Below, in pieces: positions 35,536 to 44,671 of a stretch of DNA of 64,000 nt (positions are counted from its first letter, which is position 1; each line of letters begins with the position of its first letter). Below the pieces are notes generated by a model. It did no database searches. It was not told the origin of the DNA and was given only the letters and a program-made list of their open reading frames with translations. This DNA comes from Salipaludibacillus daqingensis (GTDB lineage: Bacteria; Bacillota; Bacilli; Bacillales; Salisediminibacteriaceae): contig NZ_JARZHF010000002.1 in assembly GCF_029891575.1 (NCBI RefSeq), forward strand, positions 372,001 to 436,000, written 5' to 3'. A program made the position numbers and the translations under genes.

Positions 35536-36507
35536 TTATTGACTACTTTTTCCTAGAGTATTTTCAATCTTTTCAAGTCTTTCTTCTACCTCTTCTTCTG
35601 TTAATTCATATTCTACGATATATCTGTTTCTTGGATGAACACGACATTCATGCGTACAACCTCTCAAATAAAAATGTTCATTTTCTTCTGATATTAAAAT
35701 TTGCTTATTGCATTCAGGATTGGCACAATTTACATATCGCTCGCAAGGTTCGCCTGTAAAATGATCTCTTCCTACAACATGATGCGTTATTTGGTTGACA
35801 GGAACAGTCAGTCTCTCGTCAAAAACGTAGCATTTTCCATCCCATAGTTCCCCTTTCACTTTAGGGTCTTGTCCATACGTAATAATCCCCCCATGAAGTT
35901 GGGAAACATCTTCAAACCCTTCTTTCAAAAGCCAGCCTGAAAACTTTTCACAGCGAACACCACCAGTGCAATATGTGAGAATTTTTTTATTTTCAAACGT
36001 CTGTTTATTTTCTTTGATCCAATCTGGTAATTCGCGAAAACTTTTGATATCAGGTTTGATAGCCCCTTTGAAATGACCTACGTCATATTCATAGTCATTT
36101 CTTGCATCTATAATAACGGTATTAGGATCATTCATCTGCTTATAAAATTCCTCAGGTTCTAAGTAATTTCCAGTTATCTCATTTGGATCCACATCTTCTT
36201 CTAAATCAAAAGAAACCAATTCATCTCGGTGACGAACGTGCATTTTTTTAAATGCATGCTCCTTGGATTCTTCTATTTTAAACACCATATCTTCAAATCG
36301 AGGATCTTTCTTCATTTCTTCCATATATAAATCAGTTTGCTCTACTGTTCCAGAAACTGTCCCGTTGATCCCCTCTTCTGAAATCAAAATACGACCTTTT
36401 AATCCGAGACTTTTACAAAAATCTAAGTGTTCTTGTTTTAACTCTTCAGGAGAATCAATCGTAATGTATTTATAATAAAGCAATACTCTATATTTATAAT
36501 CGAACAT
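35536..36507 (-). CDS. trhO: tRNA uridine(34) hydroxylase (rhodanese-like, YbfQ)
   Basis: 323 residues from ATG 36507 (AAGGTGG 8 nt upstream); the GTG at 36519 lies within that SD. Order: an N-terminal acylphosphatase-like domain ([19 protein letters not shown]), a central rhodanese domain with loop [11 protein letters not shown], and a C-terminal Cys-rich zinc-like region ([16 protein letters not shown] then [13 protein letters not shown]). TrhO introduces the 5-hydroxyl at U34 of tRNA. It is divergent from uvsE; an inverted repeat lies between them. Confidence 0.93.
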   Translation of the reverse strand: MFDYKYRVLLYYKYITIDSPEELKQEHLDFCKSLGLKGRILISEEGINGTVSGTVEQTDLYMEEMKKDPRFEDMVFKIEESKEHAFKKMHVRHRDELVSFDLEEDVDPNEITGNYLEPEEFYKQMNDPNTVIIDARNDYEYDVGHFKGAIKPDIKSFRELPDWIKENKQTFENKKILTYCTGGVRCEKFSGWLLKEGFEDVSQLHGGIITYGQDPKVKGELWDGKCYVFDERLTVPVNQITHHVVGRDHFTGEPCERYVNCANPECNKQILISEENEHFYLRGCTHECRVHPRNRYIVEYELTEEEVEERLEKIENTLGKSSQ

Positions 36508-36582
36508 TATTTCTACCACCTTTAATTCATTGAAATAGTTATTAAACCTTTTTACTTAAAAAGTCCATTTTATAGTATACCA

Positions 36583-36615
36583 AAGGATTAACAATCGTTA
36601 CAACGGTTAATCCTT
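36583..36615. promoter_or_regulatory. Inverted repeat between divergent trhO and uvsE
   Basis: AAGGATTAAC (36583-36592) and GTTAATCCTT (36606-36615), a perfect 10-bp inverted repeat with 13 bp between. It could be an operator or a leader hairpin. It does not match the LexA box. Confidence 0.45.
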
Positions 36616-36699
36616 ACAACTACTTTCCCATACGTGCGTATAAACTCGGTTCATTTTTGCTATTCTTGGGTAAATTGGTCTGTAAAGGAGTGGATGTCA

Positions 36700-37581
36700 T
36701 TGTTACTAGGATACGCTTGTATTAATACTGTAATCCCAACAAAATTAAAAACATGTAGGCTAGCCACATATCATAAAAAAGGGAAAGAGATTATCAAACA
36801 GCATACAATATCTAATTTAAAAAGCGTCATTTTGGCTTTAAAATGGAATATAAAAAATGACATATTATTTTTTCGAATCAGTTCAGATATAGTTCCCCTA
36901 GGAAGTCACCAAGATATGGACTGGGAATGGTGGTTGGACTCAGACGTTCTAGATTTGACAACTGAAATTAAAACATTACAAGAAAATTACCAAATGAGAT
37001 TATCGATGCACCCTGGGCAGTACACGGTAATTAGTTCTACAAGAGAAGACGTATTTAAACGAAGTGTGAAAGATCTTGAATACCATGATCGCTTGCTTAA
37101 CCTTATCGGCGGAACGGAAATGATCATCCACGGAGGTGGGGCCTATGGCGATATGGACTCAGCTAAAAATCGCTTTGCTGACCGCTATTTAACACTCTCT
37201 TCAAGTATTAGAAAGAAATTAATTTTAGAGAATGATGACGTGACGTATCAATTACATGACGTACTTGAAATCCACGATAAGTGTGGCATTCCGATTTGTT
37301 TTGACATCCATCACCATCATTGCAATCACGGAAAAGAGACAATTTCGTTACGTGATTTATTTGACAAAGTGATTGATTCTTGGCCATCTGGAACTACACC
37401 TAAAGTACATATAAGTTCCGGGAAAGAATATCTAACCGATCGGCGTCATCACGATTACGTATTTAAGGAGGATTTCGAAAAATTGCTAGCTATTATTAAT
37501 GGAAGAAATGTAGATATCATGCTTGAAGCGAAGAAAAAAGAACAAGCTGTATTGAAGCTAACAGAAGAAGTTTCAAACTGA
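36700..37581 (+). CDS. uvsE: UV damage endonuclease
   Basis: 293 residues from TTG 36700, nine bases after AAAGGAG, giving the family-like start MLLGYACIN; ATG 36694 is only 3 nt from the SD. TIM-barrel UvdE family: FRISSDIVPLGSH, MRLSMHPGQYTVISS (metal His), IIHGGGAYGDMDSAKNRFA, LILENDD, FDIHHHHCNH and PKVHISSGK are all present, with metal-binding Glu, Asp and His residues. The enzyme nicks DNA 5-prime of UV photoproducts. It has its own promoter facing trhO and a terminator. Confidence 0.93.
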   Translation: MLLGYACINTVIPTKLKTCRLATYHKKGKEIIKQHTISNLKSVILALKWNIKNDILFFRISSDIVPLGSHQDMDWEWWLDSDVLDLTTEIKTLQENYQMRLSMHPGQYTVISSTREDVFKRSVKDLEYHDRLLNLIGGTEMIIHGGGAYGDMDSAKNRFADRYLTLSSSIRKKLILENDDVTYQLHDVLEIHDKCGIPICFDIHHHHCNHGKETISLRDLFDKVIDSWPSGTTPKVHISSGKEYLTDRRHHDYVFKEDFEKLLAIINGRNVDIMLEAKKKEQAVLKLTEEVSN

Positions 37582-37602
37582 CACGACAAGAAGATAACTA
37601 AA

Positions 37603-37627
37603 AAAGAGCCTTCAAATGAGGCTCTTT
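37603..37627. terminator. Bidirectional terminator between uvsE and yisL
   Basis: AAAGAGCCT (37603-37611) pairs with AGGCTCTTT (37619-37627). A-rich left side, convergent genes on both sides. Confidence 0.8.
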
Positions 37628-37633
37628 CATGTT

Positions 37634-38005
37634 TTACGCTAAAAAACTAAATCCTATTGGCAAACTAAAACCTAAATAAAGTGTTATGATAAATGAAATA
37701 ATTAACCCAATTGTTACGCCTTTTGCACTCTTCCCTTTGTTCAATTTTACTAATACCATCTCAGAGAACCCTATCACAGCTAAACCTGTAGCAAACTTCA
37801 ATCCATACATCATGTGATCAATCGAACCGAAATTTACAAACAATATGATCCCTGTAATTAAAATGAGAACGTAAAATAATCGTAAAACCATATGTACGAT
37901 TTTCATTTGCTTAGCCATACCATTTTTAAATAATGATAATGCTACAAAAAACAAAATAAGCGCTACAACCCATGTGAAGATGTGGGTATGTGTCGAATAT
38001 AACAA
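37634..38005 (-). CDS. yisL: YisL-like DUF1516 membrane protein
   Basis: 123 residues from TTG 38005, seven bases after GGAGGA; the ATG at 38026 lies before the SD. Four membrane segments. The family pattern is clear: THTHIFTWVVALILFFVALS, KIVHMVLRLFYVLILITG, and KGKSAKGVTIGLI with the ending LGFSLPIGF. Matches B. subtilis YisL in length and layout. Function unknown. Confidence 0.88.
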   Translation of the reverse strand: MLYSTHTHIFTWVVALILFFVALSLFKNGMAKQMKIVHMVLRLFYVLILITGIILFVNFGSIDHMMYGLKFATGLAVIGFSEMVLVKLNKGKSAKGVTIGLIISFIITLYLGFSLPIGFSFLA

Positions 38006-38283
38006 ACCAATTCCTCCTTTTTTCATTCATATTATATAGACGAATAATCGTCTCATCTCCCATCTTATACAAATTGAATGCATAAATAAAGAAAAACCCC
38101 CTGTAGCTTCTAGTTTTTCACCTCTTATTTTTCTAGACTTTTTTTATAATCTGACGTTTAAGAAAATCTCCTTGACACTAACCGGTTCTTAAGGCTAAAT
38201 TACTTGGTGAAACGAAATATATTAATTCTTTATTTATATACTCGTTCATTATGTTAATGAAGATAGAAAAGAGGCTATCAAAT

Positions 38284-39195
38284 ATGAAACATGCAGATCC
38301 AAAAGACATTAGTATAGGTATTGCAGCTGGAACCGGAGCATACCTTCTATGGGGATTCCTCCCTATATATTGGAAACTTGTCGATCATGTCCCATCGATG
38401 GAAGTTTTAGCCCATAGAATTTTTTGGTCATTATTATTTATGATCGTCATGTTTGTTAGTTTACGAAAAGTCAGTCAACTCTCGTATGATATTCGCTATT
38501 TATGGACTCATCCTAAAATCATTGCTGGTATTTCTCTTTCTGCATTTTTCATCAGTGTAAACTGGGTCTTATTTATATGGGCAGTAGCAAATGAAAGGAT
38601 TGTAGAAGTCAGTTTAGGTTATTATATTAATCCTCTTTTCAACGTTTTACTAGGGGTGCTTTTTTTCAAAGAAAAACTTATCTTCTGGCAGAAGATTTCT
38701 GTTATTCTCGCATTAATTGGTGTCAGTATCATGACGTTTTCTTTCGGGCAAGTCCCATATATCGCTCTTATACTCGCTTTTAGTTTTGGTATGTACGGAT
38801 TAGTGAAAAAACAGACAAAAATTGGAGCCATGACAGGATTAACGATTGAAACATTATTATTAACACCTGTTGCTTTAGGTTTCTTATTTTGGGTGCATGC
38901 TGACTTCTCTTCCGTATTTTATACAGACGAACCTACAACAGGCATTCTCCTTGTTGGAACGGGGATAGCAACTGCAATTCCTTTATTGTTATTTGGTATT
39001 GGTGCGCAGAAGATTCCCCTTTCCTTTATCGGATTTCTTCAATATATTGCACCTTCTATCATGCTACTTTTAGGTGTTCTCTTATACGGAGAGCCGTTTA
39101 CACCTGTTCATGCCGTATCATTTTTCTTTATATGGCTTGGTTTAATTATTTATTCTTTTGCAAAAACATCGTTTATGAAAAAACTCACCCCATGA
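38284..39195 (+). CDS. rarD: EamA/RarD-type transporter
   Basis: 303 residues from ATG 38284 behind AAGAGG; upstream ATGs lack an SD. Ten membrane segments as two EamA repeats. The RarD signature is present: GAYLLWGFLPIYWKLVDHVP, EVLAHRIFWSLLFM, and INWVLFIW-like SVNWVLFIWAVANERIVEVS LGYYINPL. Named for chloramphenicol sensitivity; the natural substrate is not known. A single gene, followed by small membrane protein genes 76 bp later. Confidence 0.88.
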   Translation: MKHADPKDISIGIAAGTGAYLLWGFLPIYWKLVDHVPSMEVLAHRIFWSLLFMIVMFVSLRKVSQLSYDIRYLWTHPKIIAGISLSAFFISVNWVLFIWAVANERIVEVSLGYYINPLFNVLLGVLFFKEKLIFWQKISVILALIGVSIMTFSFGQVPYIALILAFSFGMYGLVKKQTKIGAMTGLTIETLLLTPVALGFLFWVHADFSSVFYTDEPTTGILLVGTGIATAIPLLLFGIGAQKIPLSFIGFLQYIAPSIMLLLGVLLYGEPFTPVHAVSFFFIWLGLIIYSFAKTSFMKKLTP

Positions 39196-39271
39196 TAAGA
39201 ATACTCTTCATTGGAATATTCTATCTTCTATCTGCTAACGATATAAGAAAACAGGTGGAGGGTTGACGACA

Positions 39272-39595
39272 ATGAATAAGACAACAACTTTTTTTCTCGG
39301 CATGACCGGAGGAGCAATCGGCTTCATATATACGTTTTATGCTGTCTTTTTTGGTACCCTAGACGAAACGACCTTTGGGGAATCATTTTTTATGGGGACA
39401 ACGATGGTTGCTATGTTATTAAGTACGATAGCGATGATTGGTGCTGCGCTCGTAAAAAGAAAACCGACATTCTCAGGTTGGCTAATGTTCGTTTCAGGGC
39501 TTATGCTACCGTTATTCATAAGCACCTTTGGGCTCATTCCATTACTATTTATAGTGCCTGCTGGTTTATCGGAAATAATTAGAAATCGTCACTAG
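39272..39595 (+). CDS. DUF4064-like small membrane protein
   Basis: 107 residues from ATG 39272 (SD GGTGGAGG, about 10 nt). Three to four membrane segments: FFLGMTGGAIGFIYTFYAVF, MVAMLLSTIAMIGAALV and LFISTFGLIPLLFIVPAGLS. The pattern fits DUF4064, found in pairs with DUF4870 proteins in Bacillaceae, as here (next gene 74 bp on). The role is unknown; a two-component membrane module is inferred from the recurrent pairing. Confidence 0.7.
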   Translation: MNKTTTFFLGMTGGAIGFIYTFYAVFFGTLDETTFGESFFMGTTMVAMLLSTIAMIGAALVKRKPTFSGWLMFVSGLMLPLFISTFGLIPLLFIVPAGLSEIIRNRH

Positions 39596-39669
39596 ATCTG
39601 ATGGTTACATTCCACCTAATATGGGAATATGGATTAGGTACTTATTTTATCTTTAGGGGGAATGTTCAA

Positions 39670-39990
39670 ATGATTTCACAAGAGGAAAAAACGTTAGCAT
39701 TGCTTATCTATCTCGTTAGTTTTTTAACAGCAATTATCGGCCCATTAATAATTTGGCTGCTGAAAAAAGATGAGTCAGCTTTTATTGACTACCACGGTAG
39801 AGAGTACTTAAATCTTTTTATTTCTTATACAATTTATATGACAGTCAGTGGAATCTTAGTTATCCTCCTTATCGGATTTGTTTTGCTCCCGATTGTTGGT
39901 GCTGCCGCTCTCATATTCACCATTATTGGTGCGGTAAAAGCTTATAGTGGAGAATATTACCGTATTCCGTTTCTTTTACGGATTTTATAA
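39670..39990 (+). CDS. DUF4870 (YtxG/Tic20-like) membrane protein
   Basis: 106 residues from ATG 39670 (SD GGGGGA). The longer frame from 39601 has no SD. Three membrane segments with the DUF4870 signature: LLIYLVSFLTAIIGPLIIWLL, KDESAFIDYHGREYLNLF, and a short loop then AALIFTIIGAVKAYSGEYYRIPF. Function unknown. It ends the small operon with the DUF4064 gene, and a terminator follows. Confidence 0.85.
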   Translation: MISQEEKTLALLIYLVSFLTAIIGPLIIWLLKKDESAFIDYHGREYLNLFISYTIYMTVSGILVILLIGFVLLPIVGAAALIFTIIGAVKAYSGEYYRIPFLLRIL

Positions 39991-40005
39991 GCAACAAGGG
40001 TAACG

Positions 40006-40031
40006 AAGCTGGTTTACGACCAGCTTTTTTT
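40006..40031 (+). terminator. Terminator of the DUF4870 gene
   Basis: AAGCTGGT (40006-40013) pairs with ACCAGCTT (40019-40026), followed by TTTTTTT. Confidence 0.85.
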
Positions 40032-40059
40032 ATGTCTTATAAAGATGATGATTGAATGC

Positions 40060-40566
40060 CTATGAATGAGATCGGTTTCTACGATTTCGTTTATTAATCA
40101 TGTTTACCCCCATCACAACTGCAATCATTTCTTCATTATCGACCGATTGCGAGTCGTTAATAAGCTGAAAAACAGGTGCTTCAAAAAAACCGCTGATTCT
40201 TTTAAATTCAGCAATCACTTCCTCCTTTTCATTCATCATTGTGTATTCATTTGAAAATGCTCCTGAATGTATGGAAATTGTCCCTCGATTATCTGTAGTA
40301 TATTCAAATTTTTTTGCAAAAAAAGCGATTTTTTGCTTAAGAGAACCCATTTCCCTCGCTCCTTCCCCTACCACACCCCATTTTCTTGACATAAACGGAA
40401 AAGCACCTTTGACAACAACTTTTCCATCTGCATTTTGTACATCAACGCTTGACGAAAAAGCACTTTTTAAATCTAATTGCCCAATTTGCACTTTCTCTCC
40501 ATTGAATATAGGTGTGACACCATTGGAGAAAAAATTATCCTTAAAATAAATCGTTCTATCGTCCAT
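40060..40566 (-). CDS. LURP-one/tubby-like (YxjI-type) protein
   Basis: 168 residues from ATG 40566 (AAAGGATGAAAGGC upstream); the ORF extends 30 codons further but those carry no SD. Soluble, beta-rich: MDDRTIYFKDNFFSNGVTPI, then GQLDLKSAFSSSVDVQ, FEYTTDNRGTISIHSG and AEFKRISGFFEAPVFQL. This pattern resembles the LOR/tubby-like barrel of YxjI proteins, which have an unknown role. It is convergent with the DUF4870 gene and transcribed alone. Confidence 0.55.
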   Translation of the reverse strand: MDDRTIYFKDNFFSNGVTPIFNGEKVQIGQLDLKSAFSSSVDVQNADGKVVVKGAFPFMSRKWGVVGEGAREMGSLKQKIAFFAKKFEYTTDNRGTISIHSGAFSNEYTMMNEKEEVIAEFKRISGFFEAPVFQLINDSQSVDNEEMIAVVMGVNMINKRNRRNRSHS

Positions 40567-40807
40567 GCCTTTCATCCTTTCTAAAAATAAACATTTCAAA
40601 CTCCCCTGAAAATAATAAAACTTTAGAAAGAGTTCTAGCTTCCACTCTCTCGTCAATTAAGATCATTTTCATGCATCATGGTGCGAAAAATTAGAATTGG
40701 TGCCTAACTAAGTTTTAATACCTTAACTTATAAATTCTTCTTTTATCGATTAATTCCTTTAACCTTTTTTATAATAGTTATTTACATTAAGCTATTGATG
40801 CTATAAA

Positions 40808-40984
40808 TTAACCACACGTGTCGTGCACAACCTTAGGACAGAGCAATCCGACCAGATTAACATAAATCGTCTCTTGGCTTCTAAGATCACATTCACAATA
40901 AGTGCTCCCTATATTTAATTACATATCATTTTGCAATCTATGTGTCGATGAATCACAAAAGGAACCTCCACGGTTGCCAAACAT
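40808..40984 (-). pseudogene. Degenerate Cys-rich small ORF with an in-frame stop
   Basis: Minus strand, ATG 40984 with GGGAGA seven bases before it, reads MFGNRGGSFCDSSTHRLQND, then M and a TAA stop. In the same frame it continues LNIGSTYCECDLRSQETIYV and NLVGLLCPKVVHDTCG to TAA 40808. The second part is coherent and Cys-rich, like small spore-surface proteins, but I cannot name a family. It is either a gene broken by one stop codon or the head of a deleted gene. The remainder of the 466-bp gap 40567-41032 shows nothing else. Confidence 0.35.
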
Positions 40985-41032
40985 CACGTTCTCCCGTATA
41001 AATAAACTATAATTACGGAGGTGATGAGATAT

Positions 41033-41860
41033 ATGTTAAAAATCGCTGGTGTACAAATGTTTTCTGATGATTTGCAAGTATCAAAAAATAAACAAAAAGC
41101 CATCGAACTCGTTAAAGAAGCGGCTAATAATGGAGCAAAAATGATCTGTCTACCTGAGTTATGGGTTACAGGATACAACTTAAAAAAAGAGGACCTCTCT
41201 AATTTAGCAGAAACACATGACGGAGAAACGGTTAACACGTTTAAAAAATTAGCTAAACAATTAGGAGTTGTGTTAGTTATTCCTTTTTTAGAAAGTGAAA
41301 ATATGATAGATACTAAAAAACAATCGTATTATATTTCAGCAGCAATCATAGACTGTGATGGAAGCATAGTTGGCGTTTATCGAAAGTCTATGCTTTGGGG
41401 AACCGAAAAAAACATATTTACTGCAGGGGAAAAAGTTTACGAGGTTTATCATACGTCACTAGGTTCCATCGGAGTATTAATTTGTTATGATATTGAATTT
41501 CCAGAACCAGCAAGAGCGCTTGCTTTAAAAGGTGCCCAACTAATTTTTGTACCTTCTGTATGGAGTTTTGAAGCAGAACCACGTTGGGATATTCAACTAC
41601 CTGCTAGAGCGCTAGATAATTCTCTTTATATTTTCGGCATTAACACTTATGGAAATAACTCTTGTGGAAAAAGTAAATTACTCGATCCAAATGGAAGTCT
41701 ACTAACTTGTGCTCCTAAATATAAGGAGGAAATCATATATGGAAACATAGATTTCCAAAAAATACTTGAAACAAGAAAAAGAATTCCTTATATAGCTGAT
41801 CTACCCTCTCGATTTATTTCAAAAGACCTTATGGAAAATCCGATTCATTCAAAGAATTAA
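41033..41860 (+). CDS. Carbon-nitrogen hydrolase (nitrilase superfamily)
   Basis: 275 residues from ATG 41033; the SD GGAGG is 11 nt upstream, and ATG 41024 or GTG 41021 are too near it. The catalytic triad of the family is complete: Glu in MICLPELWVTGY, Lys in YRKSMLWGTE and Cys in VLICYDIEFPEPARALALKG. GINTYGNNSCGKS is the usual region after the active site. It resembles omega-amidases and amidohydrolases of the YafV/MtnU group, acting on a small amide. The substrate is unknown. Single gene. Confidence 0.85.
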   Translation: MLKIAGVQMFSDDLQVSKNKQKAIELVKEAANNGAKMICLPELWVTGYNLKKEDLSNLAETHDGETVNTFKKLAKQLGVVLVIPFLESENMIDTKKQSYYISAAIIDCDGSIVGVYRKSMLWGTEKNIFTAGEKVYEVYHTSLGSIGVLICYDIEFPEPARALALKGAQLIFVPSVWSFEAEPRWDIQLPARALDNSLYIFGINTYGNNSCGKSKLLDPNGSLLTCAPKYKEEIIYGNIDFQKILETRKRIPYIADLPSRFISKDLMENPIHSKN

Positions 41861-41923
41861 ATTATGCACTAATCATAAATTGTCCGAATCATACGAATTT
41901 TAACTTTTATAAAAAAATATTAT

Positions 41924-41946
41924 AAACCCTTTTAAATAAGGGGTTT
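41924..41946 (+). terminator. Terminator-like hairpin after the nitrilase gene
   Basis: AAACCC (41924-41929) and GGGTTT (41941-41946 region) around TTTTAAATAA, followed by CTTCTTT. Weak but correctly placed. Confidence 0.5.
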
Positions 41947-42128
41947 CTTCTTTATTCGCATATTCTGTGTAATATTTTATTGTAGATAGTTTTGTATAAC
42001 TATGCTAAAATCATTTTTATCATACATTAACTTAAGATATACATTAATCTTTTAGACCATCTTCTCTTTTAAATAGTGCTAATATTAGTACTATTTGAAA
42101 TATAAAAAACTATAAGGGGGAACGATTT

Positions 42129-42977
42129 GTGAAAAAACTATTTTTGATTTTTGCACTTGTATTGATTGCTAGTTTTGTCGCTGCTTGTGGAGATGGAAAT
42201 GCTAATGAAGAGGTTACTGGAGATGGTAATGCTGCTGAAAACAACAATGTTGAAGATAATGCTGAAAATAACAACGCCGTTGCAGATGAGGACATGCCTG
42301 AGTTGACCGTAGCAACGGACTCCAACTATGTTCCATTTGAATACTTAAATACGGAAACTGGAGAAATGGAAGGCTTTGATATTGACCTTATTTATGAGAT
42401 TGCTGATCGAGTAGGATTTACCATTGACTTAGAAGTCGTCGAGTTTGACGGGATTGTATCTGGTATGGGAACAGGTCGTTACGACATCGGAATTGCTGGT
42501 ATGACGATTACGGAAGAACGTGCGGAAAACTTTGACTTTTCTGACCCATACTATGACGCTGGTTTAATGATAGCGGTACGTGAAGATGAAGAAGAAATTC
42601 AATCCGAAGATGATCTTGATGGAAAACCAGTTGCAACAAGAGCTTCAACTACAAGTGAAGATTATTTGTTAGAAAACACAGATGCTGAAATTAATACATT
42701 CCCTGACATCGTCAATGCATACCAAGACCTCGTTGCTGGTCGTGTTGATGCCGTTGTTTATGATTTACCAAACGTGCTTTATTACATTGATACAGAGGCA
42801 ATTGGTGAAATGAAAACAGTTGGTGACACGTTGACAGGTGAGCAGTATGGAATTGCCTTCCCTCAAGGATCTGAACTAGTAGCAGATGTTAACGAAGCTC
42901 TAGCTGAGATGAAAGAAGACGGGACTTACGGAGACATTTACGAAGAGTGGTTTGGTGAAAGACCAGACGATGAATAA
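42129..42977 (+). CDS. Polar amino acid (glutamine-type) ABC transporter binding lipoprotein
   Basis: 282 residues from GTG 42129 behind AAGGGGGAA. Lipoprotein signal: ALVLIASFVAACGDG, with the lipid-carrying Cys in VAAC. An Asn/Glu-rich linker leads to an SBP_bac_3 domain: LTVATDSNYVPFEYLNTETG, GFDIDLIYEIADRVGF and the family signature IAGMTITEERAENFDFSDPY. This is the glutamine/polar amino acid class. The protein is very acidic, as often seen in alkaliphiles or halophiles. The operon continues with permease and ATPase genes. Confidence 0.88.
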   Translation: MKKLFLIFALVLIASFVAACGDGNANEEVTGDGNAAENNNVEDNAENNNAVADEDMPELTVATDSNYVPFEYLNTETGEMEGFDIDLIYEIADRVGFTIDLEVVEFDGIVSGMGTGRYDIGIAGMTITEERAENFDFSDPYYDAGLMIAVREDEEEIQSEDDLDGKPVATRASTTSEDYLLENTDAEINTFPDIVNAYQDLVAGRVDAVVYDLPNVLYYIDTEAIGEMKTVGDTLTGEQYGIAFPQGSELVADVNEALAEMKEDGTYGDIYEEWFGERPDDE

Positions 42978-42999
42978 TCGTTTAATAACATGATATAAA

Positions 43000-43040
43000 T
43001 TTGGAGCGCAACAAAAAGATGTCACTCGTTGCGCTCCAAA
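43000..43040 (+). promoter_or_regulatory. Intercistronic hairpin between binding-protein and permease genes
   Basis: TTTGGAGCGCAAC (43000-43012) pairs perfectly with GTTGCGCTCCAAA (43028-43040), 13 bp with a 15-nt loop. No T-tract follows, so it is not a classical terminator. Such stems between a binding-protein gene and its transporter genes often stabilise the upstream mRNA and give excess binding protein; that role is inferred. Confidence 0.7.
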
Positions 43041-43071
43041 ACTACATAATAGAAAAAGGAGGCCACCTAAG

Positions 43072-43743
43072 GTGATAGAGAATTTTACTGAAATTTTCAC
43101 TAGTCCTCACTGGGTTAATACTCTCCCCTTCATATTGAAAGGCTTACAATTAACATTAATCGTTACATTTGTTGGTGTGTTTTTCGGATTTATTTTAGGT
43201 AGTATTTTTGGATTGGCTCGATTATCAAAAAGTAAAGTCATCTATGGTATTGCTACAGTTTATATCGAAGTTGTGAGAGGAACACCAATTCTCGTACAAG
43301 CTTTATTTCTATATTTTGCTGTATCCGACTTTTTTGGTATTAACTTTACAGCTTTGACTGCTGGAATTATTGCTATTGCCATTAACGCTGGAGCTTATAT
43401 TGCTGAGATCGTTCGAGGTGGAGTGGAAGGAATTGATAAAGGTCAAGCGGAAGCTGGACGTTCTGTTGGACTAAGTTCTACTCAGACGATGCGCTATATT
43501 ATATGGCCCCAAGCTTTTAAACGGATGATTCCACCCCTCGGTAACCAATTCATTATAAGCTTAAAAGATACGTCTATCTTTGCCGTTATCTCATTAGGAG
43601 AGGTTACTTATTTGATGAGACAGTATGTCGGAACAACTGCTGAAACATTCGTGCCGTATATCATGCTTTGTTTAGCTTATCTTATTATTACGATCCCATC
43701 GATGGTATTTTTACGTCGTATAGAGCGGAGGTTAGATGTTTAA
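43072..43743 (+). CDS. Polar amino acid ABC transporter permease
   Basis: 223 residues from GTG 43072 behind AGGAGGCC. HisM/GlnP-type: five to six membrane segments, the N-terminal [36 protein letters not shown] and the EAA-loop [30 protein letters not shown]. Its stop overlaps the ATPase start by one base (TAATG). It works with the preceding binding lipoprotein. Confidence 0.92.
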   Translation: MIENFTEIFTSPHWVNTLPFILKGLQLTLIVTFVGVFFGFILGSIFGLARLSKSKVIYGIATVYIEVVRGTPILVQALFLYFAVSDFFGINFTALTAGIIAIAINAGAYIAEIVRGGVEGIDKGQAEAGRSVGLSSTQTMRYIIWPQAFKRMIPPLGNQFIISLKDTSIFAVISLGEVTYLMRQYVGTTAETFVPYIMLCLAYLIITIPSMVFLRRIERRLDV

Positions 43744-44465
43744 TGATTAAAGTTACTGATTTACACAAATCCTTCGGAGCTACAGAAGTGTTAAAAGGAA
43801 TTGATGCTGAAATAAAAGAACAAGAAGTATTATGTGTCATTGGTCCATCCGGATCTGGTAAAAGTACATTTTTACGTTGTATCAATCTATTAGAAGAAAT
43901 TACAGCAGGTGACATCGTTATCGATGGCGAAAGCCTCATGGACCCTAAAATTGATATTAATGAACTTCGGTCTCAAGTAGGAATGGTGTTTCAACACTTT
44001 AATTTATTCCCACACATGACGGTACTTAATAATGTTACGTTAGGTCCAATGAAAGTGAAAGGAATTTCAGAAAAAGATGCCGAAAAACTTTCTCTCGACT
44101 TATTAGAAAAAGTTGGTTTATCTGATAAAGCGTACGTATATCCTGGTAGCTTATCCGGAGGTCAAAAACAACGAGTTGCTATCGCAAGAGCATTAGCTAT
44201 GAGTCCTAAAGTGATGCTGTTCGATGAGCCCACCTCTGCACTTGACCCCGAACTAGTTGGAGATGTTCTAGGAGCGATGAAAGACCTTGCTAACGAAGGA
44301 ATGACAATGGTTGTTGTTACACACGAAATGGGATTTGCTCGTGAAATGGGAGATCGCGTGTTGTTTATGGACGAGGGTAAAATTATGGAGGAAGGCCGTC
44401 CAGAAGACATCTTTGATAACCCGCAGCACAAACGAACACAAGAGTTTTTAAGTAAACTCCTTTAA
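43743..44465 (+). CDS. Polar amino acid ABC transporter ATP-binding protein
   Basis: 240 residues from ATG 43743, coupled to the permease stop; the ORF runs further upstream inside the permease gene but in another frame from it. It is GlnQ-type: Walker [11 protein letters not shown]-loop [20 protein letters not shown], signature [20 protein letters not shown], Walker [15 protein letters not shown], switch [10 protein letters not shown]. It completes the importer operon. A strong terminator follows. Confidence 0.94.
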   Translation: MIKVTDLHKSFGATEVLKGIDAEIKEQEVLCVIGPSGSGKSTFLRCINLLEEITAGDIVIDGESLMDPKIDINELRSQVGMVFQHFNLFPHMTVLNNVTLGPMKVKGISEKDAEKLSLDLLEKVGLSDKAYVYPGSLSGGQKQRVAIARALAMSPKVMLFDEPTSALDPELVGDVLGAMKDLANEGMTMVVVTHEMGFAREMGDRVLFMDEGKIMEEGRPEDIFDNPQHKRTQEFLSKLL

Positions 44466-44475
44466 AAAGATCCTA

Positions 44476-44510
44476 AGCAAAAAGCCATTCCAATAGAATG
44501 GCTTTTTGCT
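44476..44510 (+). terminator. Terminator of the amino acid ABC operon
   Basis: AGCAAAAAGCCATTC (44476-44490) pairs perfectly with GAATGGCTTTTTGCT (44496-44510), 15 bp with a T-run inside the 3-prime arm. Confidence 0.9.
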
Positions 44511-44671
44511 TATTCCATTTAATTATTAATTTAGTTCATCTCTTATCTATCAATAACTGCTTCTCTATATCTTCTTTATGTAAAGAAAATTAAAAATAAA
44601 TCTAGTGATAAAATATATTTTCAGCTTTATTTCCTCTGAAAAAGGGAAACAAAGAAAGCAGGTGATGATAT

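Noticed and set aside
36640-36700. LexA box upstream of uvsE
   Set aside because: CGGTTC near 36649 lacks the matching GAAC half at the right distance.
40800-41000. SAM-I riboswitch suggested by GGCAACC on the minus strand
   Set aside because: The flanking AGAG/GGAGGGA and GGTGCTAA blocks are missing, so it is not a SAM aptamer.
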